Below are positions 20,890 through 31,490 of a DNA stretch of 64,000 bases, one piece after another. The notes under the pieces were generated by a model. The model worked only from the letters and a program-made list of their open reading frames with translations, was not told where the DNA came from and ran no database searches. A program made the translations under genes and the position numbers. Within the stretch, counting starts at the first letter, position 1. Each line of letters opens with the position of its first letter. Source of the stretch: Casuarina equisetifolia (taxonomy: Eukaryota; Streptophyta; Magnoliopsida; Fagales; Casuarinaceae); assembly GCA_028551475.1 (NCBI GenBank), contig CM052361.1:6207501-6271500 (forward strand), given 5' to 3'.

Positions 20890-22150
20890 CTTTGGCTATA
20901 ACCTTTGAAAAGTGCCTCGAGGCTTTAGCCTTCAAGCCTTGACTAAAACCTAAATCAATTTTATTCTTTTGGTAACTCATTACACCATTGTATCAAACCT
21001 TTCTAGCTCACATAGACTTTTGTGTACTCCTTAAGTCTTATCTTCCCTATCATACTCATCCTTAAAGCCTATTAAAACACCAAGCTTCTCTTGTTAATCC
21101 CAGTGATTTTCTGACTCGCCTAATCACTCTCACTCATTAAAGGTTCGGTCAAGTACTCTTGTGGGAACTCTATTTTTTCAAATGTCCACTCTTCAATATT
21201 CCTTCACTTAGGAAGTCTCTACCTTAAATGAGTTTTTTACACACACGAATTCATGGCCTATGTGATTGGCAATCTATTAGTTTTGAATTAGAATTGACAC
21301 ATTTACTCTACTGGGGTGGAGGACCACTATACAAACTTATTTACTTTAGAGATTTGTGTGACCACGTTAGACCATAACAAGGCATCTGTTTTCTTCAAGA
21401 AGTCAAAAGACTCTATGGCTAGTGAAATGACTAAATTATTTAAGATATCTTATATTATTCCCTTTCATGTAATTTGTGACTTTGAGTTTGATCCTTGTGG
21501 GTATTTAATGAATGAGAATAATAGGTTAACTTATTTAATGGTGCATGCAATCCTAAAGGATGGGTTTAATTATGCCAACTATGAAGCCTTAGGAACAAGG
21601 CCATTAGGTTTGAACTATTGATGAAGTAAGTGCTAAAATGCTTTAGTCCAACAAAGTTCTTCATGGTAGTTATATGCTTTGACAAGAAAAATTAGCCAAT
21701 AAAAGAAAGTATAGTGAAATAAGGCATGGTAAGTGGTGAGCGCCTAATGCACCTAGCTTATACGGTAAAGGCCAAGGTAGTTGATTATGCAATGGACATA
21801 CTTATCAAGGTTACCATGCAATGTTGAAAAGAAGTGGTAGTAGTTGAGAAAGAAGAGGACGTGACATGTCTATGTGTTTTATCCATTTAAAGGCTACCAA
21901 TTACTGTGGGCTGTCAATTAACTCATAGAATGATGTTTTCATAATTATTATGCGATTGTCATGGTTAAGTCTATGCTTATATTTTTTGTTGCAGATCTTC
22001 TTTATGATTTGCCCATGTAATTTTTTTCTTTTAAGTCTAATATGATTTGGAATAAATAAGATTAGATAATGATTGTTGTCAAAGGGGATCTATGTATATT
22101 ATCCTAATGGTTTTTACTACTTATTATAAGTAATAATAAACTATTGAATT
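20890..22150 (+). pseudogene. S-adenosylmethionine decarboxylase pseudogene 2
   Basis: The best preserved SAMDC stretch is 21316-21621: FTLEICVTTLDHNKASVFFK, then CDFEFDPCGYLMN, then LKDGFNYANYEALG. CDFEFDPCGY is the hallmark motif of plant AdoMetDC. It is preceded by one N-terminal unit (about 20905-21240) and followed, after stops and a frameshift near 21625, by VLKCFSPTKFF and a tail with EVVVVEKEEDVTC near 21830. The 3' flank to about 22150 matches that of pseudogene 1 (agtctaatatgatttggaa), consistent with a captured 3'UTR. Multiple stops make it non-functional. No uORF trace is evident upstream. Confidence 0.88.
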
Positions 22151-22934
22151 CCTACTTAATGAAAGTATATTCTACTTATAAAAATGAATGAAGCTCACTA
22201 AACATTTGTTCTTATTAACAAATGTCACAAATTTGTTTCATATATCCAAAGGACTTTAAGGTTTACAAATAAGCATCTAAAGAAATTAATGTCATGCCTA
22301 TCTCAACTATTATGGCCAAATGTGACCAATAAAAACAACAAAGTGCCAAAGGTTTAATTGATTGAAAACGATGTTGCAAGAGGAACATGCATGTTAGCAA
22401 GCATAAGGAGGCTGAAATGAAAGAAACAGCCAAGGCCACACCAACTTAAATTAAAAGGAAGTAGATACATGCATGTGGGAGCAAGTGTGGGAGACAAAGG
22501 GTTAGGAATGTGTATCTGTTGGGTAGCCACCAAGCATCAACACCTTTCAAAAGTCACTAGATAAGACCAGTTCATGCACAATCATTTGTTGGCACATAGG
22601 AAAAAGCAGTCATCAACATGAGTCAACAAATTGTTAAGAAATGCAATGATGTTACTACAAACTATTAGGCAATAATAATTAACCATTAGGTGATTGGTGA
22701 AGTGATATGTGGCTTAAGGAGAGTTTATGGACCAATATAAAGGCGCGTGAATGAGGAAACTATTAAGGCATTTAAGTAACTAAGGATTTGCCATATGAAG
22801 AAAGCTAGCCATTGAGGTTCGAGGAATTTAAATACTCCTCAAGGGTATTAATGGAATGCATTATTCAAACACATTTGCACTAATGGCCAAACTAGAAATT
22901 ATAAAAATGATTGTGGCATTAGTAACATAGAATT

Positions 22935-24135
22935 GTTGGAAAGTAAATCACTTGGACATCAAAAGCTACATTCCAAAATGGAAAAATCAAATAGAAGGTG
23001 CACATTAAGCAATTAGAAGGCTATGAGAATAAGAAGTATTTAGAGAAAGTCTTGAGGCTAAAGAAGATGTTGTTTAAACTTAAACAAGCCCTTCAAGTCT
23101 AGTATAACAAGATTTGTAGATACTTTCTTGAGAGACAATTTGTAAGGAGCCTTAGTAAGACCACACTTTTCATTAAAACTCAAGGTAATCAATTTTTATT
23201 TGTTTCTTTGGAGATAGATGACCTTATATTTTTTGGTAATACTACAAAGGTAGTGTTGAGTTTTAACGAAGACATGATGAAAAGCTCTAAGATGAATGAT
23301 TCAAGGTTGATGAGATTTTTCCTTTAGTTAAAAAGTATGTCAATGCAAAATGGATATTTTTATCTCAAAGTGAAGGCCTTTTTCACATGAGAAACCATAA
23401 GTCAATGAGCACCCCTCTTATAGTAAATGAAAAGTTAATGTTAAATGATAGCTCTAGTAAGGTAGACTTTAAAAGTTTAAGTGGTATCTGTTGTATTGAA
23501 TAACCACTAGACCTAATACGTTGTACTATGTTAGCCTATTATCATGGTTTATGCAACAGTTAAGCTAAACATACCTTAGCAAGGCCAAAAGAGTAATAAG
23601 ATATCTTAAAGGAATACTTAAGTTTTGTCTATTATATGAACTCATTAGTAATTTTCAACTAGTTAAGTATATAGATAATGATTAGGGATGATTAGGGAGG
23701 GTCTGGTAATGACTCTAAGAATACATTTGAATATGTTTTTAGTGTTGAGCTTATTGTCTTTTCTTAAAAATCCAAGAAGTAAGAGTCAATTATACTATCT
23801 TCATCAAAGGTTGAGTATGTAATAGTAACCACAACAACTAGCTAATGCAAATGGCTAACGTGGATTATGAAAGAAATGGGATTCAAGCAAGAAGATGCAA
23901 TAATGATCTATTGTGACAATTAATTAGTAATTATCATGGGAAGAAATCCAAAGCACCATTCCTACATTGAACATATGTCCATTAAATTTTATTATCTAAA
24001 GGAGGTTGTAAGCAATAGAATAATAGAACTAAAGCACTATAGTCATGGAGATCAAGTTGCTAATATTATGAACAAGAGCCTCAAAAGGAATTTCATGACA
24101 AGTTCAAAAGCCTTCTTAAAGTCATAGTAAACTCC
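22935..24135 (+). pseudogene. Copia reverse transcriptase/RNase H remnant, copy 2
   Basis: Homologous to 18455-19680. Readable blocks include LDIKSYIPKW, the LKQALQV.YNKIC region, EIDDLIFFGN at the RT active-site box (with IDD, so the Asp pair is retained here), and RNase H with MGRNPKHHSYIEHMSIKFYY through HGDQVANIMNKSLK. Stops and frameshifts throughout rule out function. Confidence 0.82.
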
Positions 24136-24778
24136 ATTAAAGAAAGGTATTAAACATAAGGAAGTCATTATGCACTTAAGTGATGTGGAGACAAAGGAAG
24201 TCAACTTGGCAGTGTAAGGCAACAAGTTGCAATAAGTTGACTTCCCTTTTTATGTTATAATGTACTCTTTGTCATTTGTAAAAGATAAAAGCTAAAATAA
24301 GAACTCAACTAATAAAAGACTTAAGAAGACAAAGAAGACATGCATGCTCTTTTGGAAGTTAAACTTAAAAGTGTGGGGAAAAAAAATGTAAAGACCATCT
24401 AAGGCTTACACAAATAATGTGTAAGTTTATCTTTATTTAGCTTATATATTTGGTTTGTATTTCAGTTGTATTTTGAAACAACTATAAAAACTATTTATTA
24501 TGTATTCTCGGTTATTACTACAAAAATTATCAAATCTTTAGCAAAATCCTTGTATTCTAGTTTCTTTGATATATTGAAGTTCTTTACTTAAATAGATCGT
24601 GTGTTTTGTTCATATATGCTTATTATTTTAAAAAGCCTTGAAATATTTCTTTGTTTCAATCCACACTCAAAGTTAGAAATTAAAGTTGGAGCTTTTGTTT
24701 AACACTAGACTCCATTGATGAATAACTTTTTGTTGTGTAACCTTTTTAATTAATCTGGTAAATAACCAAATGGTACAT

Positions 24779-26747
24779 CATAAATATAATTTTTTTAATG
24801 ATTATTATGTCAATATAAATAAGTAATTATTTATGATTTAAATATCTAAATTTATTATAGCTGACAAGGCTTTAGAAAGAATATGAAAGAACAAGCCCTT
24901 AAGCCAAAAGAAGCATAACTAGACAAAGCATAGGATAGCCAAGATGCTAAGACACACGAAGGCCTCATGTGACCTAGCCTAGGCATGACTTAACCCAAGC
25001 ACAACCCAGTCCAAGAGTGATGCAACTCAATCTGTCCTTGTACATGGCTTGTGTGAACTATCTTTGCACACATCATTGCATGTGACCTAACAAACCACCA
25101 CCCAAAGGCAAATCGCTTGACTCCATTAAAACTAAAAGGTCATCCAATAGAATAGCAACACACTAAAATCAACCCAAGAGGAAGTTACTCAACATAGACC
25201 CAATTAAAAATCCAGAAGGCAAATATGTGACCGAAATGCATATCAAAGAAAGATTCTTGCAACCTACAACTTGCAATCGATGGCCGGCTTACAGCCTAGG
25301 AGCCTCCATGTGAATCCTAGGTGTCTTTAGTTGTAACCCATAGAGTATTGTTACGTTCGGATGTAACCGAAAAAGTGACTAGCCGCTAAATGTTTAAAAA
25401 GAAATCAATGTAATGTTTCTTCTTGCCTATCTTAACGGCAAGAAGTGAATAAACTAGTGTTTTTAGAACTCTTTAAAGGAATTCTAACCTCTAAAACTAA
25501 GATTCAAATTCACTACCAATATTACAATAACACTTTTCTTAAAAAGAGGTTTCTTCTGACCACATGTGAAAGCTTTGTTGCCAATAAACCGGTAGACAAA
25601 ATGCTGACCGCTTCCTATCTAAATGGAAGAATGCTCTTACAAATCAAAAAGGCATGAACACTAAGCCCAAAAACATAAAAGACAGAGCTATTTAGTACCA
25701 ACCATTTGACAACATACTAAAACCAGAAACATTAAAAATATAGAAAAGTGTGACCTCCTCTATAACAAAACGACAACGCTCTTAAAGAAACACATCCTAT
25801 GGAATTAACTAGGTCCTACACCTACTTTAGTGCCACGTAGTGCCATATGGACAGTAATGTGGCTTACCCATAACAAGTATCTCATGACCCAACTCCAAAT
25901 CTACAAGGAATGACCCACATTCCTATATCCTACAACCTAAAACCAGTTCTTGTGACCCATGATTCAAGACTTCCAAATGATGCCACCTTTCTCAATAAGG
26001 AAGAAAAGAAAAATCTTGAACTAGCTTTGAATTGTCTTTCGTCTTATTCCTAAAAAACTTACTTCTTTTTCTCCTATGATTGAAGCTCATATTTGCTCTT
26101 AAAAAATTTATCTTCGTACATGGATTAATGGGTAGAATCTCATTAATGAGACGTGTAACCAAGTTTATATAAAAAGAATGGATAATAGAGAGAAAGAACC
26201 CAATTTACAAAATACAAGGAAGCTATTCATTGCTCATATTTCCCTCTTCATCCATCCCTAAAAGAGGTATCAAGGATTTATAAGCTTTAATCTATTGATA
26301 AATTGCTTGCTTTGTACTTATAGATTTTGTATTGTGGTAAGTTTTAGTATCTTTTTGTGATTAAGGAATTCATCATAGTAATGTGCCAATCTATGCTTGA
26401 ACAATGTAATCCTCACACATTTAAGACCTATGTTATTTGTAATTACTACTTTATATCATTGTAACACACTATAATCCTAGGATTATCATTTGTAGTACTA
26501 TTTGAATTGAAAAGACACCCTTTAGTATTTTACTAAATAAGGCAAAGTAAGGCTTGAAAGGAGTAGCCCAATTCACTTAAAAATCTCTATGTGGTTTATT
26601 TGTTCTAGATTAATTTGTTTGATATAGTTGTATACATACTTATGATTGATTAGTAAAAAAATTGACTATCCAAATAAAAAAAAATAAAAAGAAAAAAAGG
26701 ACACCTAATTCAACCCCACCCTTCTTAGGTGACTTAGGACCTACCAA
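24779..26747. mobile_element. ~2.0-kb insertion in copy 3 with TACAT target duplication
   Basis: Comparison with copies 1 and 2 shows continuous homology broken between ggtacat (24772-24778) and the resumption at 26753. TACAT flanks both sides (24774-24778 and 26748-26752). The insert carries no readable protein. Its 3' part contains an A-rich run and a text ending near aattcaaccccacccttcttaggtg, reminiscent of leaders of plant LTR elements. Terminal TG...CA is not visible, so the class is unknown (non-autonomous LTR element or other). Confidence 0.6.
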
Positions 26748-27639
26748 TACATGTCTTACAAAATCCAATCAAGCAATGAAAAAGAAGAAAGGGAAGTAAG
26801 GGTAAGGGCCATGACCTAACCCAACCACAAATTTGTTCTTCATAGAAAAGTAAGATGAATGATAAGAAATAAGCTATCATAACCATGAAAAAATCTTTGT
26901 TTCAATTGTGATATTATTTTTTATTTTATTATGTTTTTTAATTACAATTTTCATCCTCACCATCCTATAATTTTTTGAAATATAATATTGTTAACCAATT
27001 TCAGTTGCACTTCAAAAATGTTATTTAGTAAATGAGCGCTTTACAAACTTGTGTTTCTTTAGCCTAATTCTCTTATGCTTTATGCAACATACCTACAAAT
27101 TGTCCTCTATAAGATATGATTTACTTGCACATAGCATTAACTATGTTACATAGTTATGTTCTTGTTTGTTGCATAATGGGCTTATTTATGTTCATAATAT
27201 AAATAAGCATGATGTCCCTCCTAGTCTTGTTTCTTACTTCAAGGCCTTTTTTTCTTTATTTATAGTTAGGCTAGTCTAATAAGTATGAAATAATGATGGC
27301 AAATATGTGAACAAGTTAAGCTTTTTCATTTGCGATATACAAAGCAAATAAGTCTATCTATTTGCCTAAATTAGTTATGGCATGATTTAAAACATAGAAA
27401 CCTCTTCTATCAAACCTTTTTATTGGTTTTTACCAATAGTGGATAGTGATTTTTGCATCCTTATGAGAACATTCTTTCATATTCATCCTACATTTTTGTC
27501 TCGAATACAATGGTTATACAAAGTTCATTCTCTTGGAACTCCCATTGAAGATTTTCACACATCTTTAAATTTACGTCCTGTGATTTTCTTGATCTTTGAA
27601 AATTTTACAAAGACATTTATCATTTATCTCATGCGATGA

Positions 27640-27648
27640 GGATATATA
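27640..27648. repeat. LINE target-site duplication, left copy
   Basis: GGATATATA (27640-27648) recurs directly after the LINE poly(A) at 30861-30869; counting the A before each copy makes it 10 bp. The empty site in copy 1 (near 14524, gctgatatacattttcatga) confirms the insertion point. Confidence 0.85.
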
Positions 27649-30600
27649 GTTCTAAACAAGTAGTGAATTGTAAAGTGGAAGAGGGACATGAAGTATGGTA
27701 CTTATCTGCCATCTATGCAGCAAATGCAGCAAATGAACGAAAGGATCTTTGGAGTAACCTCACACAATGTTATAACAATTATGGAAAGAACACTCAATGG
27801 CTACTAATAGGAGATTTTAATACAGTGAAGAATCTAAATGAGAGGGTTAGTGTAGCTAGTAGATGGATAGAAGGAATAGAAGATTTCAACAAGTTCATAA
27901 GTGATGCAGAACTTATAGAACCAAACTTTGTAGGACCGCTCCTATCATGGACAAACAAAGGTAAAGGAATAGGGTTCAAAGGCAGTAAATTGGATAGATG
28001 TTTGGTAAACCCTAAATGGCTGCAAAGTAATATGGATTTCTCCATTGAATTTAGTACTCCTGAATTGTCAGATCACAGTCCTTGCATTATCAAGGTGGGC
28101 AATAATAGACCAAGTCAGAAAAGTACTTTTAGATTTTTCAACTTTTGGCCAGACAACCCCCAATTTATGACAATAGTGAAGAATATTTGGCAACAAAGGG
28201 TTGATGGCACTATAATGTACAGAATAATGATAAAGTTGAAAGAAATGAAAAAAGAGTTGAGAAAGCTAAATAGAGAGGAATTTGGAGAACTACCAAGGAA
28301 AACAAAGGTAGCAAGAAAGCAGCTACAAATAGCACAAGCAAAGCTCTTTGATGATCCTTCAAATACCCAATTGCGCAATGAAGAAAAGGAGTGGTTAGAA
28401 AAGTTACTAATATATAGCAAGCATGAAGAAATACTTCTGAAGCAAAAATCAAGGAATAATTGGCTAAAAGAGCGAGATTGTAATAGTAAAGTCTTTTTTG
28501 GAAGCATGATGAAGAGGAGAGCAAAAAATCACACTGTCAAGCTGGAATTAGATGATGGACAACTTACTGAAGATCCTGAAATGATAAAGAACAAAATTCT
28601 AAATTATTATCAAAACTTGTTAGGGAGGGCAAACCAACCTCAACTATCAAAAACAAGATTAAGAGAGTTATTTCCTATGGAAATTCCAGAAGAGATAAAG
28701 AGAAGCCTTATAGCAGACGTTCAAAGAAAAGATATACAAAAGGTCCTTAATACTTTTGGTGATTACAAAGCTCCAAGTCCTGATGGATATAATAGCTTCT
28801 TCTTCAAGAAAGCATGGAGTATTATAGGGAGTGACATAGAAGATGCAGTAATAGCTTTCTTTCAAAGGAGACAGCTACTGCGAAGCATAAATTCAACAGT
28901 AATCTCTCTTGTCCCTAAGAAAATTAATGTCATCAATATGAAAGATTTTAGACCAATATCTTGTTGCAATGTGTTGTACAATATCATATCTAAAATTGTG
29001 GCAGGAAGACTAAGTTTAGCTTTGCCTCATTTCATACATCCGTGTCAGACAGCTTTTGTGCCAGGAAGGAACATTAAGAAAAATATTTTGTTGTGTCAAG
29101 AGTTAATGCACAATTATCACAAAGATATTCATGGGAAAAGAGTGGCAATTAAGGTTGATATTATGAAAACATATGATTCAGTAGACTGGAATGCAATCCT
29201 AAATACACTGAAAGTTTTGAAGTTCTCAGACAAATTTAGATTGCTGATTGAAAGCTGCATCACTACTGTGGGATATTCTGTGAACATCAATGGCTCTCAT
29301 ACAGGTTTTTTTAAGGGGCAAAGGGACTTAGACAAGGAGACCCTCTCTCTCCTTTTCTCTTTGTTATTGTGATGGAGATTCTTAACAGAATTATACAAAA
29401 TAAAGTATCTTCTGGAATGTTTAAATTTCACTGGAAATGCGCCAAAGAAAAGATCACTCATTTATGCTTTGCTGATGATCTCTTTTTGTTTGCTCATGGA
29501 GATATTAAGTCCATATTATGTTTACTAGATGCTATGCAAAAGTGTGAAGATATAACAGGTTTGAAGATGCATCCAGAGAAATGTCAAATTTTCTTTTCAG
29601 GCTTGTCAGAACAGGAAAAGGCTCTAATACTTGATCATATTCCTATCCAAGAAGGCCAACTTCCCATAAAATACTTAGGAATACCATTGATTACTAAAAG
29701 ACTCTCTAACCTAGATTGTATTATCTTGACAGAAAAGATATTGAGAAGAATTGAAGGTTGGGAGTCTAAGCATATTAGTTATGGGGGGAGATTGCAGCTA
29801 GCCAAAAGTGTTCTGTTCTCATTGCAAACATATTGGATGCAAATTTTTCTACTGCCAAAACAGACCCTTTATGAAATTGAAAAAAGGATTAGAACTTTCC
29901 TTTGGACAGGTAAATCTAATGGATGATGTGTAACGAAAGTGGCATGGAAAGAAGTTTGCTAGCCTAAAGTTTCTGGAGGACTAGGTTTGATAGACATTCA
30001 CACTTGGAATAAAGCAGCAATTGGAAAACTCCTATGGTCTCTTGTGCACCCCAATTCAAACTCCTTATGGGTTAAATGGATGATAACAGAAAATTTGAAG
30101 GAAATGAATGTATTAGAAGTTGAGATGAAAGGATCACTAGCTTGGAGTTTTAGGAATATTTTACAAGTAAGAAGTGAACTAACACAACTAGTGACAGACT
30201 CAGAATACAATATTGCCAAGAGTTATGTAGCACTAAAAGAGAACAGAGAAGATTCCAAATGGGCAACACTTGTTTGGAAAGAAGGAGTACCGAAGCATAA
30301 TTTTATATGTTGAATCATTTTAAGAGACAAACTATCCACAGCAGATCGGGTGGCAAAATGGAATAGTTCAGTGGATCTACGATGCAACCTCTGCCAACAA
30401 GAAGAAGAATCACATGAACATTTATTTTTTAAGTGTAGGTTCACAAACTACATCTAGAAGGCTTTGTTAGGCATGAATGGATTAACTCGAAGAATTGAAC
30501 ATTGGAGAGCTGAAATATGTTGGATGATCAACACTGTTAAGAGGAAGAGCTTTGCAGCTACTTTGCTTAGTATATCTTTCAAAGCCGTATTGTATCACAT

Positions 30601-30860
30601 TTGGAGCGAAAGGAATAGAAGAAGATTCAGCAATACAAGTCTAGAAAACTCAACCGTTATTGTTAAAATCAAGAAGGACGTGAGAGGCAAGATTTCATCT
30701 ACCAGAGGAGTCAAGCTTACAAATTATAATAAATTTTTACAAGAGCTTTGGAATTTGCCAAGTGCAATATTTGAGCTTAGATGATGATATTTATAATCGA
30801 ACAATCTTGTAAATTTTTTACGGGTGATATATAATTTGACCTTTCACCAAAAAAAAAAAA
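27649..30860 (+). mobile_element. 5'-truncated L1-type LINE (non-LTR retrotransposon)
   Basis: 3.2-kb element flanked by target duplications and ending in A12 (30849-30860). It lacks ORF1 and the N-terminus of the endonuclease. The remaining ORF2 homology runs in order: C-terminal endonuclease (WLLIGDFNTV, SKLDRCLVNPKW, PELSDHSP), linker, reverse transcriptase (APSPDGY, FRPISCCNVLYNIISKIVA, QTAFVPGRN, IKVDIMKTYDSVDW, FADD at 29468-29479), and a C-terminal zf-RVT domain (CNLCQQEEESHEHLFFKC). One frameshift lies near 29315-29325, just before the GDPLSPFLF block, and four in-frame stops follow (29924, 29960, 30311, 30455). It is dead but much better preserved than its host repeat, so it inserted later. 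Confidence 0.95.
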
Positions 30861-31490
30861 GGATATATATTTTCATGACTACAAAGACTATTTACGTTTC
30901 CTTTCATCAAAACTTACTTTTTGAGAACAAAGGTGCACTCGGTTGTTCACAAGTATGTTTACAAATTGCGTTCAGCTTAAGTGATTTTATGCCACACAAA
31001 TACCTATGAAATCACTTCTTACTACCTAAAGTTGCATCCAACAGAAAATAGGATGATCAAAAAGTAATAACACAACCACACTCAACTAAACATCATAACT
31101 TTGTGCATACCAAGGCATAAGAGGGCTTATATAGTTGGTTTAGAAATCTTTCAACAGCAAAACATATTCCACGAGACAAAAGCACATCTACTCTCTTTGA
31201 TATAAGATATGATAAGAACTAAGCAAATCTTGAGGACATGCAGTGACACACAGTTGAGATTACAATCCACATCCTTAGTTTGCCTACACTATGTAATAAT
31301 TTAAGAATTCTGGATATTTTCTAGGACCTCATAACAAAATAATTGACAAGAATATGTATATATATACAAGGACATCGACAAAAAGAAGCCGTTGCACTTC
31401 TATTTTCTTCCTTTGAAGTTTTCACAACGTCGGGCCTTGCTATGTCACTAGACAAAGATAGATCCAAGAAAGAACGTCTAGACTGATTTC

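Larger units (their letters stand above)
20345..24704 (+). repeat. Tandem chimeric unit, copy 2
   Basis: Same order as copy 1 in 4.4 kb: block B (20345-20770), SAMDC pseudogene 2 (20890-22150), spacer (22150-22934), Copia RT/RNase H (22935-24135) and LTR-like tail (24190-24704). It lacks the extra internal duplication, the N-terminal triplication and the inverted repeat of copy 1, so it is closer to the ancestral arrangement. Confidence 0.8.
24705..31490 (+). repeat. Tandem chimeric unit, copy 3 (upstream block C only, split by two insertions)
   Basis: Starts with the landmark at 24711, is interrupted at 24779, resumes at 26748, is interrupted again at 27649 and resumes at 30861. It follows block A to about 31490, corresponding to about 15100 in copy 1, just before the SAMDC homology. 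No SAMDC or Copia part follows, so this copy is truncated at the 3' side. It keeps a shorter form of the inverted repeat (AAGTGATTT 30979-30987, AAATCACTT 31009-31017). Confidence 0.75.

Noticed and set aside
27439..27639. 66-aa plus-strand frame just before the LINE
   Set aside because: Lies in repeat block C, whose counterpart in block A is interrupted, so the frame is not conserved.
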